A stretch of DNA of 64,000 bases, taken from NCBI GenBank assembly GCA_017651315.1, contig JAGCDE010000045.1:62001-126000 (forward strand). Direction: 5' to 3'. Shown one piece after another: positions 1 through 7,540 of this stretch (its first letter is position 1; each line of letters opens with the position of its first letter). Position numbers and translations under genes: made by a program. The stretch comes from Bacteroidaceae bacterium (GTDB taxonomy: Bacteria > Bacteroidota > Bacteroidia > Bacteroidales > Bacteroidaceae). The notes beneath the pieces were generated by a model. The model saw only the letters and a program-made list of their open reading frames with translations, was not told the DNA's origin and searched no databases.

Positions 1-1714
1 GTGATGCAGCCCGAGCATCCATAAGACACTCCCGTATCATAGCTATATCGGCAGTTGCACCGTATAGTGTAGCCCCATGGAATCCCTTGTCGGTAATGTA
101 TTTGTTCTCTGGCGATGTAGAGGGCGATGTTATCAGCTCGCCATCCTTTTCAATGAGCCAGGCCATGCAGAATTCAGCAGCACCTTTCAATGCAGGATAA
201 TCCTTCTTCAGGCGCTCCAGGTCACGGGTAAACAGATAATGTTCCCAGATATGCGTAGCCAGCCACGGACCGGACATATACCAGTTGGCCCAGTTGGGAT
301 CACCTGACCCTAAGCCCACCGGATTGGCTGTTGCCCAGATATCGCTGTTGTGGCCCGATGCCCAGCCCTGATCCACACCCAGGAAATTCCGAGCCGTTTC
401 AATGCCCGATATGGACATGTTGTTCACATAATCCAGCATCACCTCATGCATCTCGGGCAGTGCGGCAGGCTCGGCAGGCCAATAGTTCTCCTCCAGATTG
501 ATGTTAATCGTGTAATTGCCGCTCCATGGCGGTTCCATGCTCTCGTTCCAGAGTCCCTGCAGGTTGGCCGGCACGCCGGGAGTGCGCGAACTGGAAATTA
601 GCAGATACCTGCCGTACTGGAAATAGAGAGCCTCCAGCTCCGGATTGGCCTGGTTCTCATCCGAGTAGAGCTTGAGTTGCTCATCGGTAGGCAATGCCTT
701 TATACCCGGATCGGTCTCGCCAAGGTTTATTGTCAGACGGTCAAAGAAACTTTTGTAGTCAGCAACATGTTTTTTCCGGATTTCATCGAAGTTTTTGCCA
801 CATACACGCGCCGCGTTGGCATCGGCCAGTTCACGGTATGGCTTACCCTCCAGCACAGGGTCGTGGTCAAACCCATTGAACGACGTGGAGTTCACTATCC
901 TGATGACCGCCTCCTTCACTCCTTTAAGGGACAGTGATTTACCATCGGTCTCTGTCCGGCCGTCACACTCTGCAAGCAGTATGGTACGGTAATGGATACC
1001 CCTGTCCGGAGAATACATGAAACGCTCATGCCTGGTCCGGAAATAGTTCGGGTATGAATGGTATGCCACATAGCCGTCAACAGTGATGCGCCCATCGCCG
1101 TAAACCGCCTCATGCGGATGCGGATAATCAAGCACCAGCTCTGCATCAATAGGTTCAGCGCTCTCTATCCGCACCACGATCACGGAATCAGGAGCCGATG
1201 CAAAATACTCGGTACTGAACCTCTTCCCGTCACGCAGATATGAGACCCTTGCCACAGCCTCCGAAATATCCAGTTCCCGATTGTAATCCGAAACCTCAGC
1301 TTCCGGATAACGGATAGTGAGCGTACCTAACGGCTGGTAATTCTCACTGTAATGCCCCTGTATCTTATGCTGAAGGTTTTCCGCTCTACGGTAATCCTCT
1401 GCATCAAGCGCCAAACGGATGGAATCAACGTATCTTGCAGCTTCACCCCATCGGGTAAGACCGGGATACAGTTCCATATCCACATGGCCGGCCCTGCTTT
1501 CAGGCTCCCCGGTCCATAGGGTTATATCGTTCAACGACAACTTGTCCGTGACAGTTCCGCCATACACCATTGCTCCCAACCTGCCGTTACCTATAGGCAG
1601 AGCCTCCTCAAAGTAAGTTGCCGGCCTGTCATAATGCAGTTTCATTTCTCTCTGCCGTGGGGCTCCGCATGCCATAAGCACAAGCACCATAGCTGTTATT
1701 GGAATGTATCTCAT
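1..1714 (-). CDS. GH95 family alpha-L-fucosidase, 3' end beyond window
   Basis: Glycoside hydrolase expected to release alpha-linked fucose from host glycans or plant oligosaccharides in the periplasm or at the cell surface. The frame is open from the ATG at 1714 to the window edge, giving 571 residues. The N-terminus ends its hydrophobic stretch in LMAC, a lipoprotein signal. The N-terminal domain carries the GH95-typical WTGEPES region. TININ at residues 402-406 supplies the N-x-N pair (404, 406) that activates water in this family, and E536 in SPSTSPEN is the likely general acid. The catalytic Asp base lies past the edge. A TAnnTTTG box sits 22 bases upstream. The neighbouring transporter gene is divergent. 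Confidence 0.88.
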   Translation of the reverse strand, partial: MRYIPITAMVLVLMACGAPRQREMKLHYDRPATYFEEALPIGNGRLGAMVYGGTVTDKLSLNDITLWTGEPESRAGHVDMELYPGLTRWGEAARYVDSIRLALDAEDYRRAENLQHKIQGHYSENYQPLGTLTIRYPEAEVSDYNRELDISEAVARVSYLRDGKRFSTEYFASAPDSVIVVRIESAEPIDAELVLDYPHPHEAVYGDGRITVDGYVAYHSYPNYFRTRHERFMYSPDRGIHYRTILLAECDGRTETDGKSLSLKGVKEAVIRIVNSTSFNGFDHDPVLEGKPYRELADANAARVCGKNFDEIRKKHVADYKSFFDRLTINLGETDPGIKALPTDEQLKLYSDENQANPELEALYFQYGRYLLISSSRTPGVPANLQGLWNESMEPPWSGNYTININLEENYWPAEPAALPEMHEVMLDYVNNMSISGIETARNFLGVDQGWASGHNSDIWATANPVGLGSGDPNWANWYMSGPWLATHIWEHYLFTRDLERLKKDYPALKGAAEFCMAWLIEKDGELITSPSTSPENKYITDKGFHGATLYGATADIAMIRECLMDARAAS

Positions 1715-1735
1715 AAGTGAAAAATTTTTCAGTCA

Positions 1736-1743
1736 CAAACTTA
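1736..1743 (-). promoter_or_regulatory. Bacteroidota -7 promoter box for the GH95 gene
   Basis: Minus strand reads TAAGTTTG, an exact TAnnTTTG match, 22 bases before the start codon. No clear -33 TTTG was seen at the usual spacing. Confidence 0.55.
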
Positions 1744-1785
1744 GGCAAAGTTTGGTTTATCCTACCTCCTGAAGCTCAAAAAATG

Positions 1786-1793
1786 TATTTTTG
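1786..1793 (+). promoter_or_regulatory. Bacteroidota -7 promoter box for the EamA gene
   Basis: TATTTTTG matches TAnnTTTG and ends only six bases before the ATG at 1800. Either the leader is almost absent or translation starts at the later in-frame ATG at 1830. Confidence 0.5.
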
Positions 1794-1799
1794 CAACTG

Positions 1800-2690
1800 A
1801 TGAAGAGAGATAACCACAGTCTGACAGGCATGATAGCCGGTATTGCCGCCGGGGTATCCTACGGAATGAACCCGCTGTTTGCCAAGCCGCTGTTGACTGA
1901 TGGTGTCTCCATACCTACAATGCTGTTCTTCCGATATGCTATATCGGTAATCATAATGGCAGCGTGGATGAAGCTGAAAGGAGAATCCTTCCGCGTCAAG
2001 GCCGATGAGTTCAGGCTACTGGTGGTGCTGGGCCTGCTATTCTCCCTGAGCAGCCTTTTCCTGTTTGAATCCTACAGGTTCATACCCTCCGGACTGGCCA
2101 CCACACTGGTCTATCTTTACCCCATATTCGTGGCGCTGATAATGGTGGCGCTCAAGTCATACCCCACATGGCAGACCTGGATAGCCATTGCCGTAACGTT
2201 TGCAGGTGTTATTCTGCTCAGCCTGCCCTCCGGCAGACTGTCGCTACATGCAGGGGGAATGATCCTGGCCGCCCTTTCAGCTCTAAGTTACGCTTTCTAT
2301 CTGGTAATAGTGAACCGCTCAACACGCATCCGCCACATATCCGAGCACACGCTAACATTCTATGCTCTGGCCGTAGGAACCGCGCTGTTCATCTGTTACC
2401 AACCCACCAGCGACGTGTCATTCATGAATGGAGTAAACACCTGGAAATCAGTTCTCAATCTGACAGGCCTGGCAGTATTCCCAACCATGATTTCCCTACT
2501 CATGCTGGCCATCGCCACCCGTTACATCGGCCCCACCCGAACTGCGGTCCTGGGAGTGTTTGAGCCCATAACCGCCATCCTTATCGGCACACTGCTCTTC
2601 CTGGAACCTATCACCCAGCGCATGGTCATCGGTATAACCCTATGCCTTGCCGCCGTACTCTTTATGTCTATCCACCGCAAATCAAAATAG
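1800..2690 (+). CDS. EamA/DMT family inner-membrane transporter
   Basis: Drug/metabolite superfamily permease of 296 residues with about ten hydrophobic helices in two EamA repeats. The first begins IAGIAAGVSYGMNPLF, the second near the GGMILAALSALSYAFYLV segment, and the conserved C-terminal FLEPITQRMVIG helix pair is present. Substrate is unknown; relatives export amino acids, nucleobases or metabolites. The ATG at 1800 was chosen over an in-frame TTG at 1791 because the TTG lies inside the promoter box; ATG 1830 remains possible. It is divergent from the GH95 gene and convergent with the response regulator gene, with a short hairpin repeat between them. Confidence 0.88.
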   Translation: MKRDNHSLTGMIAGIAAGVSYGMNPLFAKPLLTDGVSIPTMLFFRYAISVIIMAAWMKLKGESFRVKADEFRLLVVLGLLFSLSSLFLFESYRFIPSGLATTLVYLYPIFVALIMVALKSYPTWQTWIAIAVTFAGVILLSLPSGRLSLHAGGMILAALSALSYAFYLVIVNRSTRIRHISEHTLTFYALAVGTALFICYQPTSDVSFMNGVNTWKSVLNLTGLAVFPTMISLLMLAIATRYIGPTRTAVLGVFEPITAILIGTLLFLEPITQRMVIGITLCLAAVLFMSIHRKSK

Positions 2691-2722
2691 TACAATTGTG
2701 GCCTGACCCCTTTTGTATCATT
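2691..2722. repeat. Hairpin repeat between convergent genes, copy 1
   Basis: Near-identical to the element at 7505-7540. TACAA (2691-2695) pairs with TTGTA (2713-2717) around a G-rich/C-rich core with a CTGAC centre, followed by ATTTTA. It fills the gap between two stop codons, so it probably acts as a bidirectional terminator and may belong to a REP-like family. Confidence 0.6.
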
Positions 2723-3391
2723 TTAGTCTTTGAAGCTGATCAGTCCATTGCTGACAGCAAACGCAACGCACTCAATTATAGTATCATAGCCCAGCTTGTT
2801 CTTGATGCGCTCCTTATAGCTCTCTACGGTGTTGGATGATATGTTCATCACGGTAGCTATCTGCGAGTTGCCGTAGCCCGATGCCGCATACTGAAGTACA
2901 GCCAGTTCCTGGACCGAGAGCTGATGCGGCTTTCCGGCCATGATATTGTCGGCATTCCCGAACAGACGGGTAAGCAGGTCCTTGGAGATAGTGTCTCCAA
3001 AGAAAATGCAGCAGCCGTCGGCCACATTCTTTGATGCCGACACAATGACATCGGCTTCTGAGTCTTTGGCGATATATGCATATGCGCCTGATACAATGGC
3101 CCGACATATAAAATCCGGATTCTTGTATTGTGACAGCACAAGCGTCTTGACAGACGGATACTTATCCTTGACCTGGCGTATAAGTTCCAGTCCGTCGGCT
3201 CTCTTTTCAAGGCATACGTCAATTATCGCCAGGTTTATGTCGCCATGCAACTCCAGCATTTTGAGTGCCTGCCCGGAATTCCGTGCCTCAAATATCTCGT
3301 GCACCCAATCAGCAGCCTGGAACGCCATTCTGAGTCCCATGAGGAAAATCTGCGAGTCATCTACCAGAAGTATCTTCTTTGTCTGAGCCAT
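2723..3391 (-). CDS. NarL/LuxR-type response regulator
   Basis: Two-component response regulator of 222 residues. The receiver domain has the acidic pair DD at 11-12, the phospho-acceptor D58 in LAIIDVCL, the switch Ser in LVLS and the conserved Lys in YIAKDS. The C-terminal LuxR helix-turn-helix spans about residues 155-215 (LSVQELAVLQYAASGY through NTVESYKERI). The ATG lies one base after the stop codon of the upstream kinase, so the two are translationally coupled and almost certainly partners. Targets are unknown; nearby candidates include the GH95 gene and the secreted protein gene at 6506. Confidence 0.93.
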   Translation of the reverse strand: MAQTKKILLVDDSQIFLMGLRMAFQAADWVHEIFEARNSGQALKMLELHGDINLAIIDVCLEKRADGLELIRQVKDKYPSVKTLVLSQYKNPDFICRAIVSGAYAYIAKDSEADVIVSASKNVADGCCIFFGDTISKDLLTRLFGNADNIMAGKPHQLSVQELAVLQYAASGYGNSQIATVMNISSNTVESYKERIKNKLGYDTIIECVAFAVSNGLISFKD

Positions 3392-3392
3392 A

Positions 3393-6368
3393 TCATTGGT
3401 TTTTAAGTGTTACAGTAATTGAGCATCCCCCTTCGGGGTTATTCCTGACCGATATCCCCGCCCCCATCCTGAGCAGAAGTTCACGTGAGATGATCAGCCC
3501 CAGTCCAGTGCCTTTCTCGCCCATGGTACCCTCGGTTGAATGCATCTTGTCTATCCTGAACAGGTCATCCAGCTTATCCGGACTTATCCCTGGCCCCCGG
3601 TCATTGACCGATATCTCAGTGGCCGATCCACTATCCACCGCCAGAACCGTTACCGTTCCGCCCGGATATGAGTACTTGACCGCATTCTCCAGAATGTTCC
3701 TGAGTACCGTTACCAGCAGCTGGCGGTCACATGACACCATCAGACCGTCAGGTATCTGCTTCTCTATACCTACGCCTTTGGTTCTTGCGCGGTCACTGAC
3801 ATTTGACAGCGAACGGTTTATTATCTCATCCAGCGGAAACTGCCGGATCCCGGCCTTGATCATATCATTCTGGCTGACGGCCCAAAGCAGCAGGTCCTCA
3901 AGCATGTCCCACGTGTTGCTGGAGACGTCACGCAGGGTGTCCACTCCGCTTTTGAGAGACTCATGATCCAACGTTTCAATATTGGCCGATAACTGCGAAG
4001 CCAGTTGCGCCACCCCTGTCACAGGATTCTTGAGGTCATGCGATATGATAGAGAAGAAACGGTTACGGGTCTCTATCTCAGCCCTGAGCTCTGAGGTCTT
4101 GATATTCACTGCCTCTTCCAGCCTGGCCTTCTCATTCCTCAGATTACGCTCCCTGAGCCATACGAACAGCCACAGAAGGGATCCGGCAACCAGCAGATAG
4201 AAAATGATGAACGGCCATCTGAGCAGCAACGGAGGCCGGATGACTATGGGAAGCGATAGCTCGTCTCCGTGCTCCCATCGGCCAAAAACATCCGTACACC
4301 CCACCTTGAGCGTATATCGGCCCGGAGCCAATCCGGAATAGTTGACTTTGGCCTGCCGCCAGGTAGTGGAAATCCAATCTGAATCATATCCTTCAAGTTT
4401 ATACCTGTATTCAACATGTCGGCACAAAGGGATATCCGTGACTGAGAACGACAGCTGCAGATGCCCGCCTTCAAGGGTAAAATCACAGGCCCTGAGATGC
4501 ATACCGGAGGATGCGGCAATCAGCGTATCGGGGTTGAATGTGTCATACCCCGAGCTGCCGCCGAATGCAAGGGATCCATCGTGAAGCGGACATGAAACCC
4601 TCTCACTGAATATATCCTGCGATATACCTATCCAGGAAGGGACCTTTCCGTAGGTAGAGTCGGTATCTATAAATATCAGGCCCTCATCGGTTCCGGCCCA
4701 TATACGCCCGTTGCTGTCGGTCTCAACACTGTTAATATTCATGCCGTCGGCCATCCAACCCGTGCTGTCACCGTCACTAAGTACAAACAGTCCATGGCGG
4801 GTGCCGGCATAGACCCGGTCATCGGGAGTCTTGGCCAGATCGGTAATGTAATCATCGGTAATGTATTTCCTGACAAGCCTTGTATCAGGGTCGATTATGT
4901 TCAAACCCGCAAAAGTGGTACCGTAGTAAAGCCTGCCCTTGCTGTCCTCAATGGCACAACTGCCCAGACGGGAACTGACATAGGTGGGACTGTCCACATC
5001 GGGAGTAGGCCTTTTGAAAGGACTGAGCCACCGGGGAGGCATGAACTCACCTTTGGTGCGATCAAACAGGTTGAGTCCGTAACCCTCCCATGTTATGCAC
5101 CAGAAGTTGCCGCGGCTGTCCTCCATGAACCCGTTGTACCAGTTGGCGCCAATCAGGTCTCCCGAATAGACCTTATCCTGCAGGGGAAGTATCTCGCCGC
5201 GCAGCACATACCTGCGTGTAAGTCCTGTAGAGGGGTCAAACCTGTCAAACCCCTTGCCTAATTCCCAGTATCCGGTGTAGATGCACCCTTGACTGTCCTC
5301 ATACAGGCTGGTCACGTTCGCCTCTTTGGTGCCTACCCACATCCGGCCGTCACTTGCCTCCAGCAAAGCGGTTATGTTATCACCCTGAAGGTGGTTCTCA
5401 ACCATATTAATAAGACGCGTATATACCGCGATGCCTTTGTCGCCTCCAAACCAGATGTTTCCATGTCTGTCCTGGAGAACGCAGTAATACTCTGAAGGAC
5501 CGGGCGAGAAGGGGTCCGATGTTTCGTGCCGCAAAACCTCACTATTTATTGGATCATCCTCATCAACAATCGTAATTCCGCTGTATCCGGCAGCCCAAAG
5601 ACGCCCTTGACCGTCTCTGAGAAGGCGGCAGTGCGCCACAGGCATAGAGCCGATGTTCACGAATCTGGTGCCGTCAAACTGCTGCAACATAGTAGTAAAG
5701 TCATTGAACGCAATCAGCCCACCGTTCCTGCCGGGAGCGAAACTGCCTAAACATATGCTCCCCTCATATTCATTCAACTGTGCCGTCTGTCGGTCAATAA
5801 CCTTCTTTCCGGCCACCATACGTCCGCCTATCCAGATATCGCCCCGGGCATCGGCATACAACTGGTTGTAATAGTAATCCCCTTCAACCAGACCTGTGCC
5901 GTATGTTGACCGGGCCAAAACCGGGAATGACTCATCGGATATGTCAATCTTCTCTACTCTCCAGTCGTTGTATGTCACCCACAGATATCCGTCAGTATCA
6001 CAAAGGAGCGCCCTTACATAACCGTCGGTGCTGCACACCTTTATCTTCTGCCCCTCCATCAGGCACAGGCCTCTGGACGTACCTATCCACAGCCGGCCGG
6101 CGTTATCGGCCTCCAGGGCGTTGATCTGGTTGTCCGGCAGACCTTCGGACCTTTTGTAAACCTTGAATGTACAGCCGTCAAACCTGTTCAATCCGTTTGT
6201 GGTACCTATCCATATAAAGCCGTCACGGTCCTGAATCATGGAGAGCACAGTGTTGGAACTCAGGCCATCGGCCGATGTATAATTCATGAAACGCAGCGCA
6301 GCACCCCTGACCGGCTGCATGCCGCAGGTAAAAAGCAATATCAGGAATGTAAAAACAAATCTGCGCAT
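3393..6368 (-). CDS. Membrane sensor histidine kinase with propeller sensor domain
   Basis: Sensor kinase of 991 residues. A signal segment is followed by two beta-propeller blocks of reporter repeats (many IWIGT/LWIGT strands), a Y_Y_Y domain, one membrane helix (near FIIFYLLVAGSLLWLF), a HisKA domain with H777 in ISHDLKN, and HATPase_c with N box (NILENAVKY) and G boxes (DRGPGIS, GTGLGL). This is the architecture of Bacteroides hybrid systems, but it stops after the ATPase domain; the receiver is on a separate LuxR-type protein one base downstream. The start at 6368 was preferred to an upstream in-frame start because it opens directly into a signal sequence. The ligand is unknown, often a glycan breakdown product in such proteins. 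Confidence 0.9.
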   Translation of the reverse strand: MRRFVFTFLILLFTCGMQPVRGAALRFMNYTSADGLSSNTVLSMIQDRDGFIWIGTTNGLNRFDGCTFKVYKRSEGLPDNQINALEADNAGRLWIGTSRGLCLMEGQKIKVCSTDGYVRALLCDTDGYLWVTYNDWRVEKIDISDESFPVLARSTYGTGLVEGDYYYNQLYADARGDIWIGGRMVAGKKVIDRQTAQLNEYEGSICLGSFAPGRNGGLIAFNDFTTMLQQFDGTRFVNIGSMPVAHCRLLRDGQGRLWAAGYSGITIVDEDDPINSEVLRHETSDPFSPGPSEYYCVLQDRHGNIWFGGDKGIAVYTRLINMVENHLQGDNITALLEASDGRMWVGTKEANVTSLYEDSQGCIYTGYWELGKGFDRFDPSTGLTRRYVLRGEILPLQDKVYSGDLIGANWYNGFMEDSRGNFWCITWEGYGLNLFDRTKGEFMPPRWLSPFKRPTPDVDSPTYVSSRLGSCAIEDSKGRLYYGTTFAGLNIIDPDTRLVRKYITDDYITDLAKTPDDRVYAGTRHGLFVLSDGDSTGWMADGMNINSVETDSNGRIWAGTDEGLIFIDTDSTYGKVPSWIGISQDIFSERVSCPLHDGSLAFGGSSGYDTFNPDTLIAASSGMHLRACDFTLEGGHLQLSFSVTDIPLCRHVEYRYKLEGYDSDWISTTWRQAKVNYSGLAPGRYTLKVGCTDVFGRWEHGDELSLPIVIRPPLLLRWPFIIFYLLVAGSLLWLFVWLRERNLRNEKARLEEAVNIKTSELRAEIETRNRFFSIISHDLKNPVTGVAQLASQLSANIETLDHESLKSGVDTLRDVSSNTWDMLEDLLLWAVSQNDMIKAGIRQFPLDEIINRSLSNVSDRARTKGVGIEKQIPDGLMVSCDRQLLVTVLRNILENAVKYSYPGGTVTVLAVDSGSATEISVNDRGPGISPDKLDDLFRIDKMHSTEGTMGEKGTGLGLIISRELLLRMGAGISVRNNPEGGCSITVTLKNQ

Positions 6369-6476
6369 ATACACATTAGAGTCCGCTAAGATAGTCAATG
6401 ATTTTTTACAGGACAACAATAACTTCACCTCACGTGATGTGGCGGATTCCACCACACCTTCAATCAGGCATTTGGA

Positions 6477-6484
6477 TACTTTTG
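6477..6484 (+). promoter_or_regulatory. Bacteroidota -7 promoter box for gene at 6506
   Basis: TACTTTTG matches TAnnTTTG, 21 bases before the ATG. No good -33 element is visible. Confidence 0.5.
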
Positions 6485-6505
6485 TCATAACCAAAAATTT
6501 GAATT

Positions 6506-7507
6506 ATGAGAAATTCTGCTTTAACTGTTATGGCGTTGCTGGCAGTATGCATGCCGGCCCGTTCACAGAATGTGATTATGATTGACCGTATGAGCAGTGG
6601 CGGATTTGAACCTGTCCCCAAGGAACTGGCAAATGACGGTGTGGCTTATATGGCTGTATATGATTTCCACGGAAACAGGACTCAGGCCGAACTTATGGTT
6701 GCCCGGAGCCAATCGGATGTAAAGGTATCAGTTAATATCAACAACTCTGAGACAGCCAGTAACTACTGGCAGAAATCCGCCAACGGCACCGACTGGGAGT
6801 TTGATTTCTCCGATAATTCCGATTCCGGATATGAGCCCACCCTGCTCAGTTTTGAATATCGTGACGTGGACAACTCATATTATCCCACATCAAAGGTTAT
6901 GATCAGCCAGAACCTGTTCAACTCCGATGACAAGTGGGAGTACATTGTAGCCGATGTGGACTTTCTTGATACTCCGGACCAGGGTTCGGAATCTACTAAA
7001 GACGATATGACCTATCGCCATGTTACAAGGATCAAGGTCATCAAGGGATTCAAGATCATGAATCAGGACGGAACAGAACTGGCTTATTGCAAAATGCCGG
7101 ACAGCGAGAAACACGGCCAGTTCACTATGGAAATAACAGGATATTACATTGCCAAAATAGACGGAATGCTTTACATGTCAACCCTGGAAAAGATTGGGCG
7201 CAAAGATGATTACCGTACTGAATATCATTACGGGATGTACCTTATCAATCCCCAGACAAGCTCGGTTCAGGCAATCGGTAGAGTAAGCGCACGCATGAGT
7301 GTAAGCAGTACGGACCAGGTAATCAACGTGATGGTGTCCGATGCAGAAGCCGGCGAGAAGGTATCTGTTACAGGTATGGACGGCCGACTTATCGGCACAG
7401 CCCAGGCATCGGAGCAAATCTCCTTCCCCAGGCCCGATTCCGGTTCCGGAATCTACAACATCACTCTCCATGGAGACGGCACAAAAGAGACCATCAAGGT
7501 AAAATGA
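6506..7507 (+). CDS. Secreted hypothetical protein with possible T9SS-type C-terminal tail
   Basis: Protein of 333 residues with a clear signal peptide (first 20 residues, cleavage near ARSQ). The body, rich in Asp, Ser and Tyr, matches no family I recognise. The last 60 residues (VSVTGMDGRLIGTA, then SGIYNITLHGDGTKETIKVK) have the shape of the short beta-rich sorting domain of type A T9SS cargo, which ends in a KxxK-like strand. It is divergent from the histidine kinase gene, so the two-component system could control it. Function unknown. Confidence 0.75.
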   Translation: MRNSALTVMALLAVCMPARSQNVIMIDRMSSGGFEPVPKELANDGVAYMAVYDFHGNRTQAELMVARSQSDVKVSVNINNSETASNYWQKSANGTDWEFDFSDNSDSGYEPTLLSFEYRDVDNSYYPTSKVMISQNLFNSDDKWEYIVADVDFLDTPDQGSESTKDDMTYRHVTRIKVIKGFKIMNQDGTELAYCKMPDSEKHGQFTMEITGYYIAKIDGMLYMSTLEKIGRKDDYRTEYHYGMYLINPQTSSVQAIGRVSARMSVSSTDQVINVMVSDAEAGEKVSVTGMDGRLIGTAQASEQISFPRPDSGSGIYNITLHGDGTKETIKVK

Positions 7508-7540
7508 TACAATTGGGGTCTGACTCCTTTTGTATCATTT
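7505..7540. repeat. Hairpin repeat between convergent genes, copy 2
   Basis: TGATACAA (7505-7512) pairs with TTGTATCA (7530-7537), with an inner GGGGT/ACTCC stem and CTG loop. Its first three bases are the stop codon of the upstream gene and its end abuts the uvrA stop. T-rich sequence on both sides fits a bidirectional terminator. Same family as the element at 2691. Confidence 0.65.
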
